Source: Ligula intestinalis (taxonomy: Eukaryota; Platyhelminthes; Cestoda; Diphyllobothriidea; Diphyllobothriidae). Taken from it: DNA of 64,000 nucleotides. The DNA lies in the NCBI GenBank assembly GCA_036362985.1, contig JAYGXS010000005.1, positions 8,819,596-8,883,595 on the forward strand. The letters are read 5' to 3'. The position numbers and the translations under genes are program-made. This document shows positions 41,147 to 51,707 of the stretch, piece by piece. The notes beneath the pieces are model-generated. The model was given only the letters and a program-made list of their open reading frames with translations, made no database searches and was not told the DNA's origin. The number at the start of each line of letters is the position of its first letter. Position 1 is the first letter of the stretch.

Positions 41147-41407
41147 TCAATCCCGGCGGCGAGGAGGAGGGGTCGGAGCAGCACAGTCAAGAGGAGCTGC
41201 TCTGTCATAAAAAAACAGATGGAGATGAGAAGAGATGGATCCACCATAGGGAGGTTTGGTGTAGCAGACCTTGGCCGCCCTGAGGGCGGGTGGGAACGCT
41301 GCACTCGCCATAGCATACGCCTGCTGATATGCTGCGTTTTCAGCATCTGAGCTACCCTTCTGAAAGAGGTCTCTGTACGAGAAGCCTGTTGAAATGGTGT
41401 AATACAA
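41147..41407 (-). CDS. ORF in rep-B carrying a repeated coding-like peptide
   Basis: 86 codons, with FSYRDLFQKGSSDAEN near the start. This peptide is also readable at 43309-43360 (+) and about 63090-63139 (-), followed in all three by (A/T)AYQ. After that, this copy alone continues as AMASAAFPPALRAAKV and a Pro/Arg-rich end. It may be a captured gene fragment spread with the repeat, or an element ORF remnant. No domain was recognised. Confidence 0.25.
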   Translation of the reverse strand: MYYTISTGFSYRDLFQKGSSDAENAAYQQAYAMASAAFPPALRAAKVCYTKPPYGGSISSHLHLFFYDRAAPLDCAAPTPPPRRRD

Positions 41408-41456
41408 GGATAGTTAATCCTAGAGTTTAAGTTTACCCGATTGTGAAAAGACTCGC

Positions 41457-41525
41457 GGCATTCGGGGGGATCTGTACTCGCATAATAGAGAAGACCAATG
41501 CTGTCCTTGTTGAGCTACAAATGCC
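41457..41525 (-). repeat. Cloverleaf-like (tRNA-derived) segment, copy 1
   Basis: The minus strand matches 43167-43235, with a 7-nt acceptor-like pair, the A-box-like TAGCTCAACA and a degenerate B-box. This copy has a B-box change (GTACAGATCC). Confidence 0.5.
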
Positions 41526-41604
41526 ACGCTTCAAGCAATGAGTTTAAGCACAGTTGGATCGATTTTAGCCACCCAACTTTACCGCTCGTATGGCTGTCCT
41601 TGCC

Positions 41605-44230
41605 ATACACAGTATGGAATACGAAAAAACTGAGCCTGTTCCTCTACGAGTAACCAGAAAACCTCCTTTGTCATTCAATCGCATGTACCAATGTTCGGTG
41701 CTACTGGCGTGCTTTCACTGACTTCAAATTATCTGCGCACGTGAGACACTTTTAAGAGTGCACAGAGCTTAAGAGGAAAAACCTCGTTGCCATTGTTTTG
41801 CAATTTTAATTTTGTCCATTTGGGAAAGATTATTCATTCCTTTTTCGTTTGCTGGTGCGATAAATATTGAACGGTTGGCGTTTTCTGTGATTATTAGATT
41901 TTCAACAAGAATAGCATTCTTATGCAGTTAAAAGAAAAAAATACTCCTTCGCATCTGAATCGCATTCAGTTTTGTGAAATCTGATGGGATATTATTTGAG
42001 AATGATCTTCGGGAACCCTCTTCTTTGAGGATATTGAATCGGGGCCACAATTTAAACTAGTCGAAGAGTTTGGTTTTTATAATATCTAAAATATTCACCA
42101 TTTTGTTCATGTGGTTCGTTGAGTTACCGATGAAGAATCCTAATGAAGGCACAAAGAATCCTTGTTCATTCTGCATTCTGTGTAAAATATTTTAAGTCCA
42201 CCTTCAAACAGCATATTAAAGATGACAGCTTGACAGCATAGAATTCAAAGAATAAGTGTAAATGGTTGGATTTGGCAAACACAGTTACCAAAGTGGAATC
42301 TGAATATAGTTAATTTTCCGTAAATTGCGATTGATGTTTTAGGAATAGAAAAAAGTTGACACGGACACTTGATAGTCTTCCGAATGCGAAACGGGAATCT
42401 GCGCTGATGCAAGATTAATTTTATCTAGAGCTTGATGCATTTTAAAATGGCCATTTATTGACAACTTTTTTTTGATTAAAATCAAAAATGAGAAAATATA
42501 AATTTGTTCCTGTTGAAAAATGTGCCAAAATTTACCTTAAAAGTGTTAGTCCTAGATTAGTTTTTCAATGGAAATCGGGTATTTTCAGTTTAACTCGACT
42601 CACTGACTTCTGTGTACTTTTCCTGCCATGATTTACAATGACGCGTGGAGAAACTGCAATACGTAGAAATATCAAATGTGTTAATAGGTTTCTCACATTG
42701 AAAAATGACGCCGCATGATAACTCCTCAGATGGCAATTACGAAGTTTTTAGGTAGTTTCCCTATTTGAACCTGCCTACTGGACAATGGTAACTCGTGTCC
42801 CGTGGACACTGATGAGGAAAGGCTTATCGTGCTGTGCCACTTGCTACAGTCGGCAGAGACGCATCTCTTAAACGTAAAGGATGCTAGTATCGTGAGCCTC
42901 TTCCAACGCAAGCGTAGCTGGCAACTATGGGATTATTAAGGAGGTTTTGCTTCATTTAAGCTGATCCACTTTTGAAAATGAAGCACATCTGCCAAACCTC
43001 ATAAATAAGTCAGCCTAGTAGTCATTCTGGTGGATTCTTAATGATTACTTAGGACATACTGCTTGGGTAGTCGGCTTGCTGTTCCGCATTGGTGAATTCC
43101 ATACGAGCGGTGAAGTTGGGCGGCTAAAATTGATTCAAATGTGCTTAAACTCATAGCTTGAAGCGTGGCATTTGTAGCTCAACAGGGATAGCATTGGTCT
43201 TCTCTATTATGCGAGTTCAGATCCCCCCAAATGCCGCGAGTCTTTTCACAATCAGGTAAACTTAAACTCTTGGGTATACTATCCTTGTATTAGACCATTT
43301 CAACGGGCTTCTCGTACAGAGACCTCTTTCAGAAGGGCAGCTCAGATGCTGAAAACACAGCATACCAACGGGCGAGTGCAGCAAGCAAGATGCCGCAATT
43401 TTCAAAAAAAACTGACAATCACTCACAAGCCAACATTAAGTACGGTTGCAGAACGGGTTATCGTGCAGTCTTATCTCAACTCTTTTCAGCCACGCCAGCA
43501 TGCTGGCTCCTTCATGAGCTTCTTTCTGACCGCTTAAAAATGCCTACTTAAATAGTATACACATTTTTATGATGGCATTTCGAGTGAAATTGAGGACTGA
43601 CCTGATTTTGGATATAACTACAGGATTGAGTGAAGGTTACAGTGGGTTGGCGGCCAAGGGAATCGCGAAGACTGCGTTAAGGAAAATGTAAGGAATAAAC
43701 GGACACCATCCTGCTGATCGTAAGAAGGGCTTTGTGATTGCTCTTTTATTTTTATCCGTCCCACTAAGATTAAGTGTAACCTGGGTAACGTCTCTCAAAC
43801 ACTTCAACTATTTAGATCATGAACGGTGCGACAACCAATATGGAGTCACACTCGATAACAACAAGGCCGTTTGACTTATGATTATGTGTGATGAATGAAA
43901 GGCTACTGGGAAATTGTACGCAGCAGACTGTCCACACGATGGAAAATGTCAAAAGTATCCGTCGAAATCTTGTGGGAGTCTAAGCCATGGCTGTGCTCAG
44001 AAAACTTTAATTATCACATTGAGTTCTGTGTAGGGGTAGAAGGGGTGAGACAAGTAGGAGTTGTTTATTACATACAGAAAGTCACTGCTGGTCTGGTGCC
44101 CCGGCTAGCGGCATGTATGGGCCATGCGCATCACCCTCCGCTCTCTATGTGGGTCCACATGCCGATGCTTATCTAGCATGCTATCAGAGCCTTCAGACTG
44201 TTATGATCCACATGCGAATACTTGTTTAGT
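41605..44230 (+). repeat. rep-B tandem unit 2 and its 3' extension
   Basis: Direct copy of unit 1 up to 43110, continuing to about 44230. 42430-44230 is the reverse complement of about 62290-64000, where homology runs off the window. Features include the cloverleaf-like segment, TGGGTTGGCGGCCAAGGGAA and AGGCTACTGGGAAATTGTAC. No coding capacity beyond the short FSYRDLF peptide. Confidence 0.75.
43167..43235 (+). repeat. Cloverleaf-like (tRNA-derived) segment, copy 2
   Basis: The 5' GGCATTT pairs perfectly with 3' AAATGCC (69 nt apart, end to end). GTAGCTCAACAGG is an A-box and GAGTTCAGATCC a B-box with one mismatch. The anticodon arm has an oversized loop. Not a functional tRNA, but a tRNA-derived origin is likely. 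Confidence 0.55.
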
Positions 44231-44959
44231 AAAGGACCTAAAGTAGACCATATGCAAAGAAGGAAGTAAAAGACGCCAGAATGGTGAGCCTCTTCAAACG
44301 CAAGCGTAGCTGGCAAGTCTGGGATTTCCTATCTTTGTATTCGACCACTTCACCACGCACCTGGTGCAGAGACTCCTTTAAGAAATGTAGTTTATAGCCG
44401 GAGAAGACAAAAACCAACGGACGTTGTTTCCACAGCTCACTTGTTGAAGGAAAAGAACCAGGCTGTCATGCCCAGCCTGCGTTGTGTCATTTTGGATCGC
44501 ACGGTAGGCAGGGGCATGGTGAGTCGCGATGAGTCCGCGAAAAGAATGTTAAAATTTGAGTGTTAAGACTGTTATTATACACATGCAAATACTTATAGAC
44601 TATAGCCAAAGTAGCAATGTTTACGTCAAAGCGCAATGAAACACCTATGCACACCCTTACGCGTTCTTGGACGTAAACAGCAGCCGTTTATAGGCAGACA
44701 ACTATTTAGCAACACAGAATGGACTCATGAATATCTTCAATTCTCTTAGAGGCAATGGTTCTAATTTGAGCAATTTGGTTAACGTCAAAACCAACATTTG
44801 ACACGAATACACTCAATGCATTTTAAATAGTGCGGCACTTGTCGGAAACATTTGAAAAAGGAAAATGTAGTAGGCCATTATTTTGTTGTTGGGCAATTTC
44901 AAATATAATTTCTATAAGTTTACAATACTGCTAACAGATCATGCGTTTTTGTCTGCCCT
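44231..44959. repeat. rep-B-derived fragments
   Basis: 44290-44400 repeats the CTTCAAACGCAAGCGTAGCT and CTCTTTCAGAAG-like blocks of unit 2. The rest is AT-rich with no gene. Confidence 0.4.
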
Positions 44960-45265
44960 GGTAAGTTTAAATGTTACCTCGATGATGTCCCTTAACCAGT
45001 TTAACTATTTTGATCATGAGCGGTGCATAAATCAATGTGGAGTCGAACTTGAAACTGCCCAGGCCATTTGACTGACGGTTACATTTGATTGAAAAAATGC
45101 ACGCAAAATATTTTACGCCCAAGACTGTCCACAAAATGGAAAACGTCAAAATTATCAGTTTAAGCCGTGAGTGTGCTCAGAACACTATTTATCACGCCCA
45201 GTTCCGTATAAGAGTTGAAGTGGTGCGACTAGTGGGAGTTGTATACAGAAACTCAATTGAAATCA
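44960..45265 (+). repeat. Direct duplicate of 43770-44110
   Basis: Shares GATCATGA-CGGTGC, CAGACTGTCCAC/AGACTGTCCACA, TGTGCTCAGAA and GTAGGAGTTGT/GTGGGAGTTGT with the upstream copy. Confidence 0.65.
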
Positions 45266-45285
45266 CTTCTTGAATCGGGTCACCT

Positions 45286-45478
45286 TTGCCCAAGTGTTCG
45301 TTTTCAGAGGCGGAATAAAGCTGGTGAAAGATTTACTACGAAACATTAACGAGAAGAACTGGCAAGCTTACCGTAGTGAACGACACTGCGACACTTATCC
45401 TTGGCACTAACGCTGACTCTTGAATTACTGTGGCAGCATTTGTAACTAGGATGCTATAGCAGACAAGTAAAGATCAAT
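45286..45478 (+). repeat. rep-H copy 1
   Basis: Contains GTTCGTTTTCAGAGGCGG, TGGCAAGCTTACCGTAGT and GATGCTATAGCAGACAAGTA. Two more copies lie at 48447-48620 and 48621-48808. Confidence 0.7.
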
Positions 45479-45480
45479 TA

Positions 45481-46058
45481 CCCTAATGGCAGTGTTCCGG
45501 AACCAGAGGAGAGAGTGGTTCCAGTGGAACAATGGTCCCACTTTCGTTCCACTTTCGTCCCACTGCGCCGTGATTGCGTATATGGGCGGTATTCCGTGTA
45601 CTGGCCGGGATAGTCTACAAGCCGTCATCGAAATCGATGTTCGATCACCCACACAAAAGCTCCCACGTCCACCTGAGACTATAGACGCCCCCTACACCTC
45701 TGCCCCAGACACCCCTCTCCCCTATTTGAACGCGTGTGCCCTGAACACGGGTTTTATCGCCCTAGGCATACGCCGGCACAATTTGCCAGAGCAAGGCATC
45801 GATCCAGGTGCCGCATTTGGAGAGGGGGGAGGTAGCAAATGCAGGAGGCGTGCGTGCGCGTAGGGTTTTTCTCAAGTGGACGTGGGAGCTTGTGTGTGTG
45901 GGTGGTCGACCATCGATTTTGATGACGGCTTGTAGACTACCCCAGCCAGTGCACGGAATACCGCCCATATACGCAATCACGACGCAGTGGGACGAAAGTG
46001 GGACCATTGTTCCACTGGAACCATTCTCTTCTTTGGTTCCAGAGCATTGCCATTAGGG
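45481..46058. mobile_element. 578-bp foldback element with ~190-bp terminal inverted repeats
   Basis: The arms start CCCTAATGGCA and end TGCCATTAGGG. They are inverted copies over about 190 bp, including TGGTTCCAGTGGAACAATGG (itself containing the palindrome TTCCAGTGGAA) and ATTGCGTATATGGGCGGTAT. Middle ORFs are palindrome artefacts. It has no transposase, so it is a non-autonomous DNA element or foldback. No target duplication was found. It sits exactly at the 3' end of rep-H copy 1. Confidence 0.75.
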
Positions 46059-46128
46059 TGTGCATATGGATGAAGAAACCTCGGTTGATTCGTTAGAAGT
46101 ACTTTGGGAAACGGTGGTTTATTATGTG

Positions 46129-47799
46129 CATTTTCGAAACTGGAATCCCAGTTCGTCTTCAGATGCAGAGAAAGGTGAATGTGCCAAAACCGGCTTACAA
46201 CTAAAATCGAGAATTAAATGAGAAAATTGATAATGCCGTGACGTGGCGCTTGCGTCAGTACCCTGTTGCCATGTTTTTCATTCCGTTCGGATTGGCTCGC
46301 ATCTCACCCACTTCTGCTTGAGGCTTTGGTATGACGATTCCAAGTCGATGCGCCTGTTTATGCATTGTACGTCCGTGTGCATTTATTCGAGAAATTTGCG
46401 GCCCTTTCTGTAAGGACAAGAGACAACAATGCAGGTTTCGTCCCACACAAATTGCTATCCAGTTTCTAGTGTTTGCATAGCGATTTCCGACAAGTGATAT
46501 CGCCCCTTTACCGCCCGTTGATGTTCGCTTAAGCATGTGGAGGCTGATCTATCCGTCTGTCAGCAATAAACTGCATTGCAGCCGCCACAAGGGATCTTGT
46601 TAATGACATATTTTCTGTCCAAATAGGCAATCATATCCTCAGGGTGTAAAAGCTAATTTCATAGAATATTCGTCTGTTTGTGCGCCGCTTGAATTTGATG
46701 CTTCCTCAGGTGTCTTTCAACGAGTTCATCGCCATTCTTAATATACGGAAGCGTTCGCCAAGTTCTTGGATTGGGCGCCTGATCGGGACAACCTAGTTTC
46801 TCTTCTTTTTTGACTGTTGTAGTCTCATGTATCGTAGAAAAATACTATATTGAGGATTTTACAGACCTGCATTTTCAGCAGAAATGGCTCCATTCTCGGA
46901 GAGCAGATGGCAAGGTAAATTAAGGGTCATTTTAAGAGGACAAAGGTAAAAGGTCATGTAATACTCACAAGTCAAGTTTTTCATGACATTCGCATCAACT
47001 ATGGAGACAGATCGGCTTTCGACTTCTCCACTTCCGCTTCTTCACACGCTTTTTTCTTCATGTTGTCATCCTACGGAGAATTTTCGATGTTGGTGTTGTT
47101 GGTGAATTGCATATGCGACAGATTGGCCGCATTTGACAAATATTGGGATGTTGATATGTTGTAGATAAAATAACTGGTTTTCGTGCATTTAAAAAGGTAG
47201 CAGTGTACTGTAGATATGACCTCATGATCACAAATGCAGACAAACAAAGTAGAGTATAAGAAAGGATGGTATAGGATAATCAATTTCCACGTGAATGCAG
47301 AGCAAAAAATGGGTGGCTCAAATTCGAAAGCCGCGCCGAACTCTTTGGGGTAACCATCTGTTGAAAACAATTTAAACAGGTAAGTGACTTCTGTTTGGTA
47401 GAGTTTGGGGCTGGAGCAATGCCTTCTTGCTCGATTGATTAGGGTGGTAACAGTACTCCGTTAGTGGGCAACAGTATGGTTGCTCTCGTAATGCAGGATG
47501 CCATCCATGTGCGCTTTTTTGAGGTAAACTGATATCTGGAATGTTCCGTTAGTATTCCGCTGTACGAGGATGTCGAGGAATGGGAGTTTATTGTGAACTG
47601 CTTTTTCGAGCGTGAACGTGATGCCTGATATTGTTGAGTCAATAGCGTTGTGAAGTGTTTCGAGCTGGTCCCTTTTAGCAATGAGAAACGTGTCATCAAC
47701 GTATCGTACCCACAAATTGAGGTTGACTAGTGGCAAGGCCCTTGCTTCTAATTTTTGCATTGTGACTTCGGCTAAGAATCCTGAACTAGCTGATCCCAT
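46129..47799 (-). pseudogene. Penelope-like element: RT and GIY-YIG remains
   Basis: The minus-strand ORF 47461-47799 (112 codons) is the end of a PLE RT: MGSASSGFLAEV (residues 1-12), catalytic YVDD (33-36) and LPFLDILV. The linker signature with TDGYPKEF is at about 47340-47367. The GIY-YIG domain survives only as broken frames: NKIPCGGCNAVY (about 46565-46600), then YRKGRKFLE and NRRIDLESSY near 46.3 kb. A CTGAAGA/GAACTGG hairpin/CGAAA motif (46129-46162) marks the 3' terminal repeat. Stops and frameshifts show it is dead. Confidence 0.8.
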
Positions 47800-47805
47800 C
47801 AGAGC

Positions 47806-47890
47806 ATCTGCCCTGCTTAAACTCTTGGATCTCTGTCTGGAAACTAATTTTTCATTCGTGCAACAACATTATCACCACAAAAAGAGAATC
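47806..47890 (+). pseudogene. Inverted upstream piece of PLE RT
   Basis: The plus strand reads ALLKLLDLCLETNFSFVQQH then YHHKKR, the part that normally comes just before MGS in PLE RTs. Here it abuts the minus-strand MGS at 47799 head to head. Confidence 0.5.
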
Positions 47891-48109
47891 ATCGACAGCA
47901 CAAGCAGCTTTGAGGTACAGGAAGTTTTATATCGGAACACCCTTAACAACGAAAGGCCATACGACGTATGTCCATAAATTCTCGAACGACCAAGGCAAAT
48001 ATTAACCCTGAACTTGTAGACTGTATGATAATACCTACTAAGTGCACAGATATTATAATTAAATTTTTGCAACTAATGTTCTACGGAAAAGGGATACATC
48101 CGCACGAGA

Positions 48110-48230
48110 AATGGGAGTTTACTTTGAACTCCTTTTTCGAGCGTGAACGTGATGCCTGACATTGTTGGGTCAAAAGCGTTGGAAAGTGTTTCGAGCTGGT
48201 CCCTTTTAGCAATGAGAAACGTGTCATCAT
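48110..48230 (-). pseudogene. Second PLE RT fragment
   Basis: A near copy of 47580-47700 (shared GAGCGTGAACGTGATGCCTG and AGCAATGAGAAACGTGTCAT). It stops before the YVDD codons and continues into unrelated sequence. Confidence 0.75.
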
Positions 48231-48446
48231 GAGCACGTCCGTGCCCACCACGAAGGTGAGCTTGGAGCCTTCATATAAATTGAAAGGGTTTAATCATGCG
48301 ATCGGATGAAAGGGAACAGAAGGTGTGCAGAAGTAGACCATCTTCGGTCGATGCATAATGAATAAGTACTAAGTACTATTTCTTATACTTGGTACTAAGA
48401 ATAAGTTAAGCTATAATTATAATCCTGAGCTGAGTCGAATATTGTG

Positions 48447-48808
48447 TCCTTGCCGTTTGTTTTCAGAGACGGATTAAAGCGAGTGAAAGATTTACTTCGA
48501 ACCATTACCAAAAATGACTGGCAAGCTTACCATGGTAAACGACCCTGCGACACCTATCGTCGGCACTACCACTGACTTTTGAATGATTGAGGTAGCATTC
48601 GAAAGTGGAAAGCTAGAGCCTTTGCCCAATTGTTCGTTTTCAGAGGCGGGTCAAAGGTGGTGGGAGGTAAACATTAGTAAAAATAGACCATCAAGCTTCC
48701 CGTAGTAAACGGCACTGCCACGCTTATCCTCGGCATTACAGTTGACTCTTGAATTATTGTGATAGCATTGGCAATCGGAATGCTATAGCAGGCAAGTAAA
48801 GATCATCG
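48447..48808 (+). repeat. rep-H copies 2 and 3, in tandem
   Basis: Two adjacent units (48447-48620 and 48621-48808) with TTTTCAGAG-CGG-T-AAAG, AAGCTTACC / AAGCTTCCC and GACTTTTGAAT / GACTCTTGAAT. Copy 3 ends GGAATGCTATAGCAGGCAAG, like copy 1. Confidence 0.7.
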
Positions 48809-49229
48809 ATACATACTCATGGACAGATTTTATTAAAGGAGAAAATTATGAAGGCCGTAAGAATTCTGTGCAAAACGAAGCAACCAAGAGCCAAGCCAAG
48901 TGCACAGTAGCTAAAAGCACGAGCGCTTCGGCATTATCCTCCAATACGTATTTCAGCATAGGTGTATGTGTTTCTTTAAAAGGTGTAAGGTGATAACCTT
49001 AGTGTATCACCGTGAATTTTTACCGTTTTATGCCGTTCTGTTAGACAGATTGATCCTTGGTGAGCTGCTTGTGGATCAGATTGTCTACTTGCGTCAAAAT
49101 CACCCATCGGAACGACGCATACCATGTGAGAAAGCGGATGTTTATAGGAGAGGGGAGAGGATGAGTTCGAAAACAGAGATCTAATCTTTTTTTGGTAACA
49201 GCAAACTTTTGGGCCCACTGCAGAAACAA

Positions 49230-49590
49230 GAAGAAATTGATAGGAGCCATTATTTAAATGACGTCATGCTTGGCACGCGATAATTAAAATGAGAAATATA
49301 ACCAACAGCAGAAAAGAACTGCCCAATAGTACCCGCAAATTGGATAAAATCGTATGCCTACTCTTGATTGAATTTTAGGCATAAAAGTAAAATCATGAAA
49401 AGGCAGGCTCTTCCCCAATTTTTAGAAACAATTACCCCCAAGCCAAAAAACAACCACATGTTGCCAAAAATTGTTTAAAAAATGAACTAAAACTAAGCTC
49501 ATCTAAAAACTAGAGTAAATCGAAAATTTAACTCAAGCTAAGGCCATAATTCGGCATGAATTACTAAGATTTCCATAGGGAAGTTACACA
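49230..49590 (+). repeat. rep-C copy 1 (AT-rich)
   Basis: Direct similarity to 54080-54410: GCGATAATT-AA-T-AGAAATATAA, ATAATTCGG-ATG and ACTAAGCT blocks. Unknown class, no coding. Confidence 0.6.
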
Positions 49591-49719
49591 GGTATCCCCA
49601 GAGTTGCTTTTTGCCTTCAAACATTAATATGCATACAGGAACCGTTTTTTGTGTAAGTCCCTTTTTTACGTGCCCATTGATACTGAAAAGATTGATGCAG
49701 TATGCTCTTATCCATTTCA

Positions 49720-50000
49720 GTTTCCACTTACAAATTCCTATTTGTAATGCAAATACAGTCCTGCAAGCAACTTTCCTAAATTTGTAAATGTTTGATTATT
49801 TCTCGCATACCAGCAGAAACGCATTTACGAAAACTTATGAATAATACTGAGCAGCATTAGGCATATTAAGTACTTAAAAGAACTATAAGAAGTACTAAGT
49901 GTTTATTAAGAAAAATAAAATTTTCTCGATAATTCCCAGCTTGTGGAGACGTCAAAATAGCTATAAATTAGAACAATAAATTTAAATAGTTTGTTAAGTA
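49720..50000 (+). repeat. rep-C-associated segment, inverted copy at 61010-61235
   Basis: The reverse complement of 61010-61235 aligns over TTTACGAAAACT/CATAAATGC, GCATATTAAGTACTTAAAAG-like and TTTTCTCGATAAT blocks. Confidence 0.6.
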
Positions 50001-51707
50001 TAAAACTTAAAGCAACCACTTCCATTATACAAAAAAAGAACTTGCCTTGAGTCAAAATATTTTGCTTCTGTGGGACTGATTAGATACGCAGTTATTGAAT
50101 ATCGTTGAATAAATTCTCTTCATTTGGCTAGTTTTCCGTGTATTCATGGATAAATTTACTATTTGTCCGTTTGTTCGACGTTTACAGCAAGCCCTTTAAA
50201 ATACGATATAGCTTAACAGCATTTACCGAAAAAACGAGCTTTTGGATATTATTTCCTATGCAGATGGCCATGTTGGTCAAATGTGGAAATGCATCAAAGC
50301 AGAAAACCACATTTTCGAGCAAACAACATGTCTGCTAGATAACACGCATATTGTTATTCCTAAGATAAATAAAAAAGTTTCCATAATACGTTACCTCTTT
50401 CAAAAGTATCTTTATTGGATATGTAGCTGACGAAAATCTGCGTATATTAACTTTTTCCAAGGTAATCTCACAAGGAATTTGGGCAATTTTGACAATTTTA
50501 CAATTTATCTGAAGAAAAACGATTAGCTTTGACAGGAGATGAAAGAACCTACCTTCCTCCTTATAACGGATTGGTTTTCGCTTAAGGAGATTTATCCCAA
50601 GATCCGTAATACACATCCGAATGCAAAAAAACAGGCCAGGTATGTGACCATTTTTTGCAATACTTATTATTCTTCTGTATGTTCCGTTTCTAAATAATGC
50701 TTGAGCGGAACCTATTGTTTACAAAAAAGTATATTTCTACCTGACTTACTAACAAGAAGGCCGTCTTTAATTCCCCTTCAAGGTAACGTGCATTGCAAGG
50801 TTTGTTTATGTACAAGGTGAGCCCTGAGGTTTAACTTAAATACGAAAAGACCTCTTTTTTACTGCATTTTGTGCAAAAAAATTCACAGAATAGCTACACA
50901 TAATTTTTAAAACTTCTATCACTGGTTGTTTCAGAAAATAAATGCGATTCCTTAAACTTCGTTTAAGTTCCACTTGATCAAATTCGCACAAAATTTGCCA
51001 GTACTGGAAGGGATTATTATTCCACCTTTTTTTACTAATTATGGAATTCTTCCACAGCACAATGTGTATAAGAAGAAAATTTTGTCCCATCTGTCCTTAT
51101 AGTACAGGGAATTTCTTTAATATAAACATACTCATGATTTAGCCAAAATGAGAGCCTATTTCCCCCAATAACTTTAAATAAGAGGGCAGTTTTCCAAACC
51201 AAACCCTTCTTATTATTAAATCCACCTATTCAATAAAAATAACTTGTCCAAATAAACGCTAAACTACCATGTTAAATTTCGTTCTGAAAGTTGTTTGCAG
51301 GATTCGCAGGACTGTATTCGGACAAATTTTACTTCTGTTACAGTCGTTCTGTGCGGACTTAGCGCTTGCATATTGCAGTAGCATATGTGCAGCCTGCCAA
51401 CTTTCGATTTCCCTTACTGTTGCAATTTGACATACTTTGATTTCCTCGTGCCACATACTGACAGCGAGAGGAAGTATCCGTTGGAAATAGAGTCCTAAGG
51501 TGAGGCGTATTTCTACGAATCCATTATGCACTGCGTCCAGTGGGCCATGCACAAGTCCGAATCGATGGACGCGGTAAGGCCAAAATTGAGCAGAGAGATA
51601 AAAGCTCGTTATGAGTGATGTAATACAAACAAACAAACTCTACAGCTGCCCTTCTAAGTATAATTAAAAATGAGATTATGTCGTAGTCATATATTTTCCT
51701 ATCTACA
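50001..51707. other. No gene recognised
   Basis: AT-rich. The longest ORF is minus-strand 51259-51636 (125 codons, with VHGPLDAVHNGFVEIRLTLG). It has no domain or splice context and is not called. Confidence 0.3.

Larger units (their letters stand above)
39690..41600. repeat. rep-B tandem unit 1
   Basis: 39690-41096 is a direct copy of about 41590-43110 (shared ACTGGCGTGCTTTCACTGAC, CGGCAGAGACGCATCTC and CATTCTGGTGGATTCTT). About 41311-41600 is the segment that follows in unit 2 but inverted. 41097-41310 is extra sequence not seen in the other copies. Confidence 0.75.

Noticed and set aside
45486..46056. ORFs of 81-125 codons on both strands
   Set aside because: They mirror each other because the element is a palindrome.
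51259..51636. 125-codon minus-strand ORF
   Set aside because: No motif, no splice sites that lead anywhere, and the neighbourhood is AT-rich repeat DNA.
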